Origin: Pocillopora verrucosa | Lineage: Eukaryota > Cnidaria > Anthozoa > Scleractinia > Pocilloporidae | Reading direction: 5' to 3' | Assembly: GCF_036669915.1 (NCBI RefSeq) | Contig: NC_089319.1 | Coordinates: forward strand, 7,507,846 to 7,571,845 | DNA: 64,000 nt | Notes under the pieces: model-generated | The model's input: only the letters and a program-made list of their open reading frames with translations | What the model was told of the DNA's origin: nothing | Databases searched by the model: none | Program-made: the position numbers and the translations under genes | Part shown: positions 47,116 to 59,775 of the stretch, one piece after another | Layout: every line of letters starts with the position of its first letter | How positions within the stretch are numbered: the stretch's first letter is position 1

Positions 47116-47229
47116 GGGGAATTACAAGCAGAGGCTGACAAGGCTAAAGATTTACAGGACTTAGTTAACAGCTTAGAAAAACAACTGAACGACCATCCCT
47201 ACTCAACTAGCCAGAGGAAGGAACTTTAG
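47116..47229 (+). pseudogene. In-frame coding remnant after the premature stop
   Basis: After TAA at 47113-47115 the same frame stays open for 37 codons (GELQAEADKAKDLQDLVNSL..) to TAG at 47227-47229, and it keeps coiled-coil heptads. It looks like the former C-terminus of the FEM1-like protein. Confidence 0.7.
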
Positions 47230-48937
47230 TCCATAAGTAAGATGAAATCAAATCATCTTCTTTAACATGTGTCAATTAATCTATCATTCAAAAATTAAAT
47301 TCTTTTAGATGATGAAAAATTGCACAAATTACAAGGAAGCCATACCTCTCTTCATAAAAATAAGTGACCTCACAAAACATAATTTTCTGAGGTCTAAAAA
47401 TTATCATGTAACTTTATCATACACAATGTATATATATGTGTCAATAGGAAGTCTATGTTTCGGTTTTTCCATATTACAGTGCTCAATATGTAGAAGCAGA
47501 GTGTGATCTGAATCGAGTTAGGAAAAAACAAAGAGACTACGCTTCATCCTGTAGTCCAGTAAAACACTACTAGTATCTGGAAGGCACAGGTTTGAATCCT
47601 GAATTTTTTCAGGCTTTTTTTCTATGATTTCCCCAGTTGCAGCTCACTTGCACAGATCATCTCTTTGCTTGTATTTCAGGCCAAGTTACAGTGTGATTTA
47701 TTTCATATCACTAATATCATCATAGAAATACCATTGCAGGGTTTTCATTAAGAGATACAGAAACTTGAGAAAAGTTTATTAATAAGTAACAGGATAATTT
47801 TTTCCAGGTCTTGAAAATAACAACTTAGGTCATCACAATTTAGCCAGAGAATCCTGAGTAGTAGCCAGTCAATTTTTCTGATCTACTATGCATAAAGAAC
47901 ACCTTTCCATTCTTCAGTGGAAGGCCTTATTGTCTTACATATATATCCTACATTTACATGACAAGGATCAAAGTAAGTGTGTTTCAGGCCAACAAGCAGT
48001 GAAGGTTCACATAGGTTCTGCCACATCCAGACACAACTCTTGCACAATTGTTTTTTTCACTTGCTTGAGTCTAACAGGCTTCGCTACCCATTACTTAGGG
48101 ATAGACCAAAGAGGAGTATAATTCTCAAGTTTCAGGATTTTTTCTTCTGTATTTTCTAGGTAGAAATTCTACATAATAATTATGAATTGTATTAGTTTTC
48201 TCTTGTACTATTTTGCATGTGCCTTGACCAACCAGCCAATTAGATGTAAAACTAACTCTAATTTCTGCTTGGTCTCTATTGTTTAGTGCATTTCAAGCAG
48301 TTTGCCAGTTTTTACTTTTAGTTCTTAATGTCAATAATGATGTCAATCTTTCTCTGATTGGCATATGTGATAACTTTGGTTTCAGTTTTTTTGACTCTCA
48401 AGGGCAAAACTTCTCCAATTCATCATTTATAAACAAGGGGAAGATCAATTTAGATAAGCAAGAAAATCCCACTTGCAGATTAATTACCCATGGTTTGATA
48501 GATAAATATTTTGTCTTATCTCATCCATCATATAATCTAAAGAAGGTGTTAATAGTGACTGCTTTTTGTTAAATATAAACTCTCTTCATCAGCCAACTGG
48601 GCGTAGAACATCCAACTGACAACAACTATTCTCTTGACTCTGAAATTGACTTCCGCTCAGGTTGTCAAAATGTCAGTCACCACTACCAACAACAGTCCTT
48701 CTCAGGACTACACTCACCCTGACAATCAGACTACACAATCACAGCTCTCTCTTTGTTGACGAGGTAAATTGCTTTCAAAAACCTCTCTGCATTATGCACC
48801 ATAACTTTTTAACAATGGTGCGTTTGGATCAATGCAACATGCTGCAGCAACATTCCCTGGTGAAGCAATTTTGTTTAGTATTCTCAAACTTGGTTATGGC
48901 TAAGAGACTCAGCATTATCCTAATAAAAAGCACAAAT
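47230..48937. other. Intergenic between FEM1-like gene and Kir C
   Basis: No gene supported. At 48600-48745 is a repeat fragment (CCTTCTCAGGACTACACTCACCC) that also occurs at about 8390-8440 in an FDXR intron. Confidence 0.5.
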
Positions 48938-50690
48938 TTAATGCTGCATTTCATAAAATTCTTTGGGAGAGCACAATTGCATTTCAACATTGCGGATCTC
49001 ATTAAACTTGGAAAAATCTACAAAGTATTTGCCATTTTCAATAAAGTCTTGACCAATGACATTCAGAAAGTCATAACCCCACAAGATTTCATCACTGGTG
49101 TATGATGTCTTGGGCTGGGTGTTCATTCCCGTATGTTCAACTATTCCATCCAAAACTACAACAATCTCATAATCTGATTCCTTAAGCTGATCAGGTGTAA
49201 TCTCAAAAAAGGGACTTTTTTCATCAATGACATGAATTATCACCATAGGAAGCAAAAGAAACAACTCATTCCTGAAGTCGTTTGCAGGGTTTTGCCAGTC
49301 ATAGCACACTCTAAGATCCTCCTGATAAAAAGGGATTTCTTTTCCTTCAGAGGTTGTCCACTTCCGAAATAATTGCATTCTTATCGAAGCATCAACAATT
49401 TGGCTTTTGCGAATATCTCCAACCCTGAACATCAAACACAGTTTCCCATCCCTGGGCGCAATCACTGCATTCTCTGAGAACATCACAGTCTTCATGCGTT
49501 CACGAGGCTGGGATAGCTTAGCAAAAGTCAAACCAAGTAAAAAAGCGTCCAAAATCAAACCAATCAAGGATTGTATCTGTAACACAATGGCAGCCTCTGG
49601 ACACTTGGTTGTAATTGCTCTGCTTCCATAACCAATGGTTTGTTCCGTTTCAATGGAAAACAGGAAAGCAGAAGACCAATCATACACCTGGAAAAAAACA
49701 GATCTGAATTAAATCATTGAAATATATAGTTAATTAATATTGAATGCTATCAGATTCATTTTGTGAAAATGAAAAATAAAGTAAGTGCATAGAAAAATCT
49801 GAAAAAGATATTTCAAACTGATGTTATGAAAAGGAATTTTTTTGTCCTCCTTCCAGGATTATTTCAGCTGGAAGGGTTCTTACCTGCTATCAATGATTCA
49901 TTTGAGATGGTTCATCTCAATTGAGGACAATTTTTCAGATGTGAGCAGAAATATGAAAAATTGGCTAAATGACCTTTGAAAAAAAAAAAGGAGTTCCCCA
50001 TACCACCCCTCCCTCAGCTTTTTATCAGTTAAAAAAGCTCCTTTAACATTTCTTCCTTTTACAATTTACCTACCGACAATTGCTACCTTGAATTGCTCAT
50101 ACCCAGTCTAAACCGAAAACAAATTACTCAGTCACGCAGTCATTCACCATACGCATACTGTCACGCATTCACAGCACCTCCAAATTTTAGTACAAATAAC
50201 CAAACGAACAGAAAACTACAGATGACTCGATTCGTAAACTTACCTCCGTGACACAAACCGAAGGTCCCCTAATTGCGATAATCAGCCACCAAAGCAGGGC
50301 AAACAACAGCCATGACAAGACGTACGAACCACAGAATATCAAAATTACCCAAGGCCAGTGAAGATCGATCACTGTAGTAAACAAATCGGCGAAGTACAAC
50401 TTGGTTTTCCCCGGTACATTTCTGGCCAACACTTTGAGAGATCCATTTTTACCGACTAACCGCTTCTTTCTAGAAGAAGAACGATTGAGAAAGAGTCGAG
50501 TGTGTTCATCGAAAGTCGGCGAGGAACGTGGAGGATGTAGAGAAAATGAAGCTCTATTAGCTTGATTTTTTTGCACTCGCATGTTCACCAGATTGGTAGA
50601 GGAGACCGGTTCTATCCTAAGGAAGGGTTCAACAGTTTCGTTAGCCTCAATCGAGTCCGTTGTTTGACGAAAATTCGAATTTTCCGTCAT
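48938..50690 (-). CDS. Inward-rectifier K+ channel C (2 exons)
   Basis: Kir subunit. Exons 50690-50244 and 49687-48938, phase 0, 398 residues. Intron position is identical to Kir B, just before the pore helix (..SVCVTE|VYDWSSAFLFS). The N-terminus is longer and Ser/Arg-rich; TM1 is WVILIFCGSYVLSWLLFALLW. Filter TIGYGSR (TIGYG at 166-170). Gln165 replaces the Thr just before TIGYG, and Glu164 replaces the preceding Gln. Asp196 matches the D172 rectification site, and the cytoplasmic ring residues matching E224 and E299 are Asp. Closest in sequence to Kir B within the window (RAITTKCPEA; ILWGYDF; CSPKEFYE), so the two are probably a duplicate pair. Confidence 0.94.
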
Positions 50691-53096
50691 ACTTTTGCTG
50701 TCAGTGACATCGAAACAACTTAAATAGTATGACAGATTCGTGCAAAATTAATACCCAGTCTCTCAGCTGTTTATATAATGCTCTTAACACTTATCGGTGT
50801 AATCTCTCCACAGTATGCATATAGCATTATACGAGCCATTTGCGGTTGATTAAAGAAAAACAGTTGAAAACCACAAAAACAAAAGATAATGTCCATATTG
50901 GAACTCGCTTGTAGTATGAAGACGTTTTGACGCCAGAGGAAGTCTTGAGCGGCCACCCACGGGGAATGGCAGGTTGGCCGCTTAATACAGGTTCCGCAGA
51001 TAGAAGTATTCTAAGAAAGGATAAAAATTTTCATTTTATGCCATAGGTGAACTCTTTATGCAGAAAAACTCGCTTAAAATACTTACGGGAGATAAGAATG
51101 GGTTAAATTTTTACTTGAAAGATTATTCTTAGTTTTATTTCAGTGGTTCCGATTATACCCCGTAAGCTTGAGTTTGAACCGTATCAAGAACCCATTGGGG
51201 CCCCTATCTTTTTATAAAATTCAGCTTTTTGAAGCTGATTTTCATCCAGTGAAACCTGGTTAACTATAAAACACGTTTTTGTTTTTGTCGTTGTTGTTGT
51301 TCTAATGTGTATGGGGTATTAACTTGTTCTTCAATCAGTGAAGACACGAGACATGAATGTTTCCCAGACAACCGCAAATTCCGCACCCACATGTACGTTC
51401 GTCTGAAACAGAAACTCTGAAACTGAGAGGTTCCGAGAGCCTGGCACAGGCAAGGCACAGGCCACACCCGGGATATGAGCCCGCCCAGGAGCCCTTTACC
51501 CCAAATAAAGGCTCCCAGGCTGTGATCCTCCTCCGAACCGTTCCTTATTGAGAGGAACGGAGATCAGATCCGGAAACGGCGGAAATCATGAAGACTAGGT
51601 CCAGGCTAAGGAAAGCTGGACAGCAGTAGCTTCATACCCATGACCCCTGGCGAGTGTCGGCTACAAATTTTTCTCATTTCCAAGAGCTAGGTTGGCCCAA
51701 TCGCAGTTTGCACCGGCGGAAAAAGCTCTTTAGTTCCCATACTTTCTCTACTAAGATAAATGCGCTCTCTTAACTGTAAATTTTAGTTAAAAAAAAAAAA
51801 ACAGAACTTACTGATAAAGCTGATACTCCATGTTTTCAAAAAATAGTTTATTCGTTAAATTTCACTTTTGTATCAAATTCCCAATCTTCCAAATATATAC
51901 GCATTTATTTTTATCCTTGTTTAAACAATGATAAAAAACGGAAAACTCTGCCCACGCAATAACCCTTAGGATAATAGGCCCTAAATTAACATGCGTATAA
52001 AAGTTCTCTATCTCGGAGGAGCGCGGTAGTGAAGCAGTGCGAGGGCAGAGTGACGAAGGAAAAAGAAATCGAGTTTTTATTCTTGTTTTCCCATCGCGGA
52101 CTGTTCACTCTTGCCATGCCACTCTATTGCGCTCACCGAAATGAAAATATTCCTTCCCCTTGGAACGTACACTAGCCTTCTGACAAGCTAGCCTGTCTGA
52201 CATTCACACATGTTTTCACCCTTGTCCTCAAAGTGTCCGTATTTAACCTTTCTCCCCCTAAAATCAACTCCTCACTCAGACGACAAAAATTGTCAAGCGA
52301 CGTTCCCAGATGTAAAATTTTTAGCTAGTGGACTAAGTCTATTGGGGATTGAAACAGATGTCTAGCCTCGTTCCTAATGGCTTGCGTAACTAACAGACTA
52401 CTGTAAAACTTAAGGTCGAAAGTGTTTTGTGCAGGAAATACTGACCAACCGAGTGAGTGTGGCGGAACTTCCGAAACAAAAACTTGACATTCTGTTGGTT
52501 AAGGTTACCTGAAACTTAAGAAAACTGAAACTGATTAGATTTAGCTATGGTTCAATCATTAAAGTCTAGTGGTCTTCAATCTTAGCTGACAGGAACAGGT
52601 TATCTATATTTGTATTGCACAGAAAACAAAATACGCAAACGGTGATCAGAAACTGAAGACTTCATTGATTTTGATTGTTCTGTGTATATTCGCACCTTGA
52701 AATGTGTTTAGAGCGCTGTTAATTACCCAACAAAAACAAACACGGTCAACATCACTGTATTTATTGCGATGTAATAGAGGAGATGAGGCCATTTTTCATC
52801 GAAACTTCAGATTTTATGGTGAATTCGTCTGCTTACTTATTCGTATGAAACTGAAAGGTAATTAGAATCATTAAAATTAAATCACTTCGGGAACAAACAA
52901 TAACATGGTAAACGAAAACAAAAATAATCGTATTTATGAAAAAATAAATAAAATCGAAGTGATTACGTTCATATGTGTTATTTTTTAATTTTGGAGCGCA
53001 TTAATGTTCCGTCTGCGGTACTATAATGATTATTTAGCAATTACGTTGTCAGCAAAGTTAATACATTCATTCTTCAGTACCCTCCTAACACCTAGA
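50691..53096. other. Intergenic between Kir C and Kir D
   Basis: No gene supported. At about 51357-51600 lies a GC-richer patch with short inverted pairs (GGAGCC..GGCTCC; GAACCGTTCC..GGAACGG), probably a dispersed repeat. TTTATT near 52750 is a candidate poly(A) signal for Kir D. Confidence 0.45.
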
Positions 53097-54497
53097 TTAA
53101 ACATGGGCAATTGAAATTTCATCCCCGTTCGCCTCGTTATCTTCAGTGCTTAGAGTTGTGTCGGTAGGTCTCTGCTCCGTGTTATCCGAATCGTAGTCAA
53201 TGTCCTCCTGTGTTCCAGCGCTCAGTAAAGATGATTCCGAATTCATTTTAAACATTTTTCCTTCGTAATAGTCCTTAGCCGAAACCTGGGGGGTAGGAAC
53301 CGAACGGGTGTCGTCAAATACTGAAAAATCGACCCTGTATCTGCCAGACCTCCATCTAGACTCGTCTGTTGTGTTTACAAACTCATGACCCCACAGAATT
53401 TCATCCGCTTTGTAGGACGTTTTCGCTTGAACTAACATACTGGTAGCCTCTACAGTTCCTTCAAGGAGAACGACTATTTCGAAATCGCAGTTGAGCAAAT
53501 CTTTGGGGTGCATTTCATAAAGGGGGCTGTTCTCATCGATAACATGCACCATGGTCAGGGGCAATATCAAAAATATTGCACTGTCCTCTATCAGACCGTC
53601 TTCACAAGACCAGTCCGTTCCCACGGGCAAGTTCTGCTGATAAAACGGCAGTTCAATTCCTTCTCGAGTCTTCCTCTTTCGAAACAAATGCATTCGAACA
53701 TGAGCTTCCAGAATCTGGCTTTTCCTCACGTCACCCACCCGAAACATTAGGCACATTTTGCCGTCACGCACTGCGACCACGGCGTTTCGAGAAAATAAAA
53801 TAGTTTCTGCGCGATTCCGCGGACGCGATAATTTTGCGAAAATTAGACCTAGCATAAACGCACCGATTATAAACCCGATCAGCGATTGCACATTCAATAA
53901 AATAACAGCTTCTGGACACTTGGGTGTGATTTGTCGGCCCCCATAGCCAATAGTTGTCTGCGTCTCAAGCGAGAACAGGAACGCGCTTGCAAACGAATCA
54001 ACATTGTCGACGCAGACGTTGTCTCCGCGGATAAACGTTACAAGCCACCACAAAAAGCCAAATAGGAGCCAACTACCACAATACATGAACGAGTAAACCA
54101 CACAAATCCATCGCCATTTAGAGTCAATCATTGTAGTAAATAAATCCGAGAGGTACATCCCATGTTTTTGTGGTACATGCGACGCCACCACTTTCAGTCC
54201 TCCATGTTTTCCCACTAATCGGCGCTTCTTGCTGCCGTGTTTGGTCGATAGAATTCGCTTCATTCTGCTCCTTTTGCTCTTAGCCTCCCACGGTCTCTTC
54301 CTTCGAGTATGACTTGTGCCGTTAGGCTGTTGTATCCTGACCTCTTTTAGCTCATACTCATCACCTTGTCCACCCTCTTCGGTCTCGTTCATGTCAGAGT
54401 AGTCAGATGATGTTCTTGAGTCTGAAGATTCGTCCACCCCTCGACGTTGCCAATGCCGTTTAGCTTGGTCCCTCGACCTGTCCGATGGAGAAGACAT
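53097..54497 (-). CDS. Inward-rectifier K+ channel D, intronless
   Basis: Kir subunit, 466 residues in one exon. Residues 1-90 are hydrophilic with acidic and basic stretches (SKRSRMKR; GSKKRR). TM1 ~131-153, filter TIGYG at 182-186 in the usual ETQTTIGYGGR context, extracellular cysteines C162 and C194, TM2 ~200-221, post-TM2 AKLSRPRNR. The D172-equivalent is Gly212, so polyamine block at that site should be weak. E224 and E299 equivalents are Glu. The ~60-residue tail is acidic and Ser/Thr-rich (DYDSDNTEQRPTD). Shares GGRQ(I/V)TP.CPE with Kir A. The final residues AHV have no firm PDZ motif. Confidence 0.95.
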   Translation of the reverse strand: MSSPSDRSRDQAKRHWQRRGVDESSDSRTSSDYSDMNETEEGGQGDEYELKEVRIQQPNGTSHTRRKRPWEAKSKRSRMKRILSTKHGSKKRRLVGKHGGLKVVASHVPQKHGMYLSDLFTTMIDSKWRWICVVYSFMYCGSWLLFGFLWWLVTFIRGDNVCVDNVDSFASAFLFSLETQTTIGYGGRQITPKCPEAVILLNVQSLIGFIIGAFMLGLIFAKLSRPRNRAETILFSRNAVVAVRDGKMCLMFRVGDVRKSQILEAHVRMHLFRKRKTREGIELPFYQQNLPVGTDWSCEDGLIEDSAIFLILPLTMVHVIDENSPLYEMHPKDLLNCDFEIVVLLEGTVEATSMLVQAKTSYKADEILWGHEFVNTTDESRWRSGRYRVDFSVFDDTRSVPTPQVSAKDYYEGKMFKMNSESSLLSAGTQEDIDYDSDNTEQRPTDTTLSTEDNEANGDEISIAHV

Positions 54498-55883
54498 CTT
54501 TGAAAAAAATTACCAACCACCCGTACAAACGGCAAGTTCAACAAAGGGCGCATCAAATTATTAGAAAACCTTGTTCTGAACAGTTCGTAAATTACTTCCA
54601 ATGTACCATAACGCTATTAGTCATTAAACATGTGACGTGAGTGGAGTGACGAAGTAACCTTGATGACACTTTCCCCGTTGTGCGTGTGACTAAGGTTGTT
54701 TTGATCAATATATCCCTTAATTATTGTGAGCCAATTTTTAACAGAAAGAAATTGTGAAGGTAAACAACTCAGACATAGCTTAAAAACTCACTGAGTGTAT
54801 CCTGCGGATATCACATCCAAAACCGCAATGAATTTGAAACAAAGGAATATTAAGAATTTCTCACGTCCTTACCGAACGCGCAATTTCCCTCTTCCTCTCT
54901 GCTTTACCCTTCGTGAAATTTAAATTTGTTTATCATTCAGAACCCACTGAAGTTTGTGCATCACTATGCGGATAATACTGTTATTGTACTTGGCACTCAC
55001 TTGGGATTTTACAAAATGCTGTGATTTATTTGCATTCAGCTGATATTTGCATTTGAACGCCTCTGCAAGACCTCAGAATGACCTTTACATGATTTTTAAA
55101 ACAATACGGGTGTCACGCAGTAAACTTCGCCGGTTGATATGTCTACTAACTTTGCTTTCCAGTAAAGTGCCTTCCGAATACTGGGAGAGAATTTTGAGGA
55201 AATTTCAATCGTTTCGAAAGGTGCTATGTAAATATCGTTTGATAGAACCTTAAAACATGAGAGACGCAATCCGAAAGCTGTTTTCAACGAGGAAACGAGA
55301 CCAGTTTCCTTATCTCGTCGATTTCATTTCCGCATATGCTCCACGGCCGTATTTCTTGAATAGACACTACCCCAATGGATTAAAATTTGGCCATGCCCCG
55401 ACAAGTCATGAAATCAGAAGGCTGAGGTCAGATTTCGGACAGTTCTAACCGATTTCGGATTCCGAGAACTTCTGATCGATTCCGGACGCTTCTGTCTAAG
55501 TCTGTTTTCGGTCGTTTCCGTCCATTTCGATCGACTTCTATTTTAAGACATTTCCAGTGTGAGCACTAAAGAGACAGCGTTACGTTTAATTTTGTAGAAA
55601 ATCAACAACGATAAAAGGAAATTTTAAATTACTATAATTTTCCGGAAAGCTAGAACTTTGCTATATCGACAGGGACAAAAAGTGCGGTTTTCTTGAATAA
55701 CTTCTTTATTTCGTGAATACCTTAAACAGTGTGCCTACAAATCCGCTATTATACCCGCTACTGTCCTAATTTGTCGATTGCCCATTATCAAAACAGCTCC
55801 ATTTTGAAAGAATTTGTTTTCTCTAAGAGAATATCAGTTGATATTCTTTTTCTCTCAAACTATGACATAAAATTCTCTCTAAG

Positions 55884-55887
<4 letters not shown>

Positions 55888-55938
<51 letters not shown>
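55888..55938 (+). repeat. (TAA)n microsatellite
   Basis: About 17 uninterrupted AAT/TAA units. Confidence 0.97.
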
Positions 55939-55939
<1 letters not shown>

Positions 55940-58900
55940 TATTAAGTATAACCGAAAAGATTATTAAGAATATCGAGACTTTAAGATCCCAGATACCGAT
56001 GCGCTTCATAGCTTCATGCTTCTCACTTTAATTAAGATTAATTTATTTCGAATTTCTCTGAGACAGCAGGAGTAAACAAGAAACAATGCTATACTCTTTT
56101 TAAAATTCTCTCGATTATTGCCATTTTAGAAGACGATGCTGTAACCGTGCACTTGTCAAAGCTGAAACTGAAAAGTTTTACCTCATTATTTTTAACCATA
56201 TCTTTTGGACCTTTGCCGTGCTCTTTATAACTATTTTACTCTAAACAGCGCGAAATCATTTACCAAATATGCAAAGATATAGATTTTTTGAATAATTGTT
56301 GGTAGCCAAACTATGAGGGAACTCTTAGTGGGATGATTTATAGATGGCCATTGCCATCAGAATTTGTGACTGCTTAATAAGGGTTAAATTTTCTTGATGA
56401 TGAAAGCTTTGAGAGTTTGACAACTGTGGAGCTCTCTCGAGATGAACCTCCGAAGGCGATCTTGTCGGGACCGGAATCCTAAAGGGGAACTCAGATCTCT
56501 TTCTTTTACATTGTGCATGTAAAATGTTTTTTTTTTTAAAGTCGCTTATTGTAAATTAAAATTTGATGTAGGCGGCCACTTAATGGGCTTTGAGTTGGTG
56601 CTCGAGCGCATTGCTCAAAAGAAAAGTAAATTTTCTATCTTCAAAGAGTTCCATATTTCCGACTTTTCTCGCGCTTTTTTCGAAATTTACTTCTGATCCT
56701 TTCTTCTTTGCTCCAGGTATTAAGGCGAACTTTCTTGTCGACTGTTTACTTACATTTAAGCTGATTGGTATCACGGGATGTTGTGATGTGCTTTAATGAA
56801 AGCCCTTTTTTGCGACAAACCGCAAATTTTGATGAGATGCACAGTTGAGTGTAGAGTCACTTTGTGTATTTTGATATATCATCAAAAAGCGGCCAACTCT
56901 TTTCCACCTGAAACGGTGAGGAAAAACCTGAAGATCGCAAAATTTGAATGGTATGAAACATAGTCGAGAGGATAGTTTCATTTTTTTGCCACAGATGTTT
57001 CATTTAGCAGAAAGACTATTGTATTATTTTGCTACAATAATAATTTTATGCGGTTGTTAATTTTCACCTATCAATGAAGAGCGAGGTTACAAAGCTAATT
57101 TTTGACAGCGGACCTTCGCCTATCACAGGTTAACACATACACGTTCACTTTGTTGCTGGTATTCTTTCACTTTCCCACACCGGACTCACTCATCCCAGAC
57201 GAGTAGGTAAGAGTATTTTCTGCTGTAAAGGATGAAGCTGCAAGATATTGCATACCCCTTGCGCTTAGCCTTAATCTTACGGGTAAAAACGCTGCATAAA
57301 TTAATGCGTTGCGTCCGATCGGACGATAAATACTAGTGATATGGTTGCTAACAGCTGATCTTGTCTACGCAAATGAATGCACAGTTTCTGCAAGATTCCT
57401 CTCAATCTCATTCAGAATTTTCAATGTAACAGAATTATTCTAATACATTTGCAGTAGCGACGCAAACTAACGGAAAGATACGTTCCACTCTGCGCAGAGA
57501 GTGCGTTCGGCTGGTCGAATGACAATCGTTCCTCAAATCCGCCATTTTCCTTTCTTGACTGCTGGACCTCTCAGGGCTACAAGCTGTTAAATTTGCTTTC
57601 GTTTTACATGATGTTGATTCTTCCTTGTGAAGGGGATTGAGTATTACATAAGTGCGTTATCCGCGATCACAGTTCCAGGAAATGCCCATTTCCGATCGCG
57701 TTGTGGTCAAAATGGATCAGCTGTCAAAAGGGGAACGTTGCTAACGATTGCATTAGAACCCAGATGTGGCCTTCTAAAATGGACTTAAAAGCACCCATTT
57801 ATGTCTTGCAACAATACAGTTATAAGCCGTTTTTAGCTTGATTGTCCAAAGCAGTCTATACGAGTTTGGAGGTGGTGTAATATTTAAATTAGGGTTGAGC
57901 GGTCTAAACCCTATTAAATGCTTCCGAAAATAATTTATAATTTCAAGGCGGACTCACCGCCAGATTATGAATTATGCATGAAACATCATTATGGTTTAAA
58001 TGACATGGGTTTAATTAAAAATTTAACTTTAAATTTTATAGTACAGGTAATGATACTAAACAAAAATATATAGAACCTAGTATTTTTTAAGGAAAAAATT
58101 GAATTAAAATAATCTACTGTTATATAACTTTTTATTGTCAAATTGGCTGTGATCCAACCTTTGAAGGAAAAATTTTGATATAGAGGCTGACAGTAGGGCA
58201 TGGCATTAACGATGGATTTAAATGTGTTATTCTTCATGACACAGTTAGAGGTTGATTCAGTTTTTCTCTAAGCATCACTCGATCTGTACTTTTCAGATCT
58301 CATTTGTGCAAGTAAATAATTTCTTAGCAGTTATTAAAAAGGGTATTTTAAAAATGAGTTTGGGTTACATTCGTTTGCATATGTTTTTCATGCTCAAAAG
58401 GTGTAAATTCCAGTGCCTCAGAATGTGTTCAATTGAATACTTTATCACCCTTTTGTATGGTCTTTGCATGATGTAAGGTACAGTGAGCACTGGAAATTGT
58501 TTTCCACCTACCAGTTTTGATTGCAGCTTAAATGTACAACTTGCTTAAACTTGAGGAAAATTCAACAAAGATAATATGCATCTGTAGATTCAAAGCAGCT
58601 GATTGTCACTAGGTCTTTTTGTAGACATGAGCTGTCTGAAGAACACCTCTGCTTTACTTTTGCTTTTTGAACCAAAAAAATCCAAGTGCATTGTCAGACT
58701 TGTTTAAAATTCCTCTGAACGACAGTTTAACTCAAAATGAGAAAAAAAAAGAGCGTACTTGAAATTTTTTCTTTAGTAATTATTTTCAAATGAAGAAATT
58801 GGGAGTATTGTCTAGTTTTTATGCAAATTTTATGATCTAAAAGAATGATTTAACTGCTTTATAATGTATTTTCTTTCAACAAAGTAATGACTTTCTGCCT

Positions 58901-59621
58901 TCTGCTGGGTTCAATAATTGTAACCAATATGTGCAGTCATCAGTGTAGCTAAAATTTCTTCAAAGGAGCCTGTAGGTGTGTATTGTTCACTCTTTCATCA
59001 ACTAGATTTCAATAAGATTTAGTCAGAGAATGGAAAGGTTTAAGTAACAAAAACTGAACTTGTTTTGTCTAACACAAGCAGTGAATAGGACTTAAATATT
59101 AAGAACTCCTGATAATGCTAAGGTATGGCTGTTATTACTAACTTGTATCTTTTATGCCTACTGTTGTAAATAACATGCAATCAAGTGCAAATATCTCGCA
59201 ATGTTTGGACAGATGGTCATTTTGTTATGTAAAAAAACCTGTTTTACTGGTCAGCCATGCATGCTTTGCTTCTTTATCTGCTTCGCTTTTCTTGCCTTAT
59301 AAGAAATGCATGCAAAATAAAGCAGTTGCATGGTAAATAACTTGTCAGACATTTTGGTGCATAGAATTGCTGAGTATTTTTACTTTTTGTTTGTAATTTG
59401 ATTTGCCCCTGAAGGGCTTGTTAAAATACGGCACAACTTGTAAAAAATACTTAGCAAAACTACACACCAAAACATCTAATAACTAAAGATATTTATCTGT
59501 TAGGTAAGGTAGAAAATAACCATCTATTTAGTTCAGATCCCTCAAGAGTTTAGTTAGTGAGGTAGTAAGAGCAGTTGTTTCACTCTTTTACCTTTTATAC
59601 TTGTACATCACCATAATACAT

Positions 59622-59775
59622 CACCCATCGCTCTGACAAAGGGCTAATGCTCGAAACGTCAGCTTTTTCATCCTTTACAGTGGTTAATTTACGTTTTCAA
59701 CTCAGTTGTTAACACTAAATTACCTGCTATACTCTCCCACCAATGCAGCACCAAAGTTTCTTTAGAAACTAACCC
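59622..59775 (+). repeat. Dispersed repeat, copy 2
   Basis: GCTCTGACAAAGGGCTAATGC..CGAAACGTCAGC..AACACTAAATTACC..CTCTCCCACCAATGCAGCACC, matching 26711-26905 in order. Non-coding here. Confidence 0.6.

Noticed and set aside
57539..57552. Gene start marked by a YY1-like motif on the minus strand
   Set aside because: No open frame or splice donor follows downstream on that strand.
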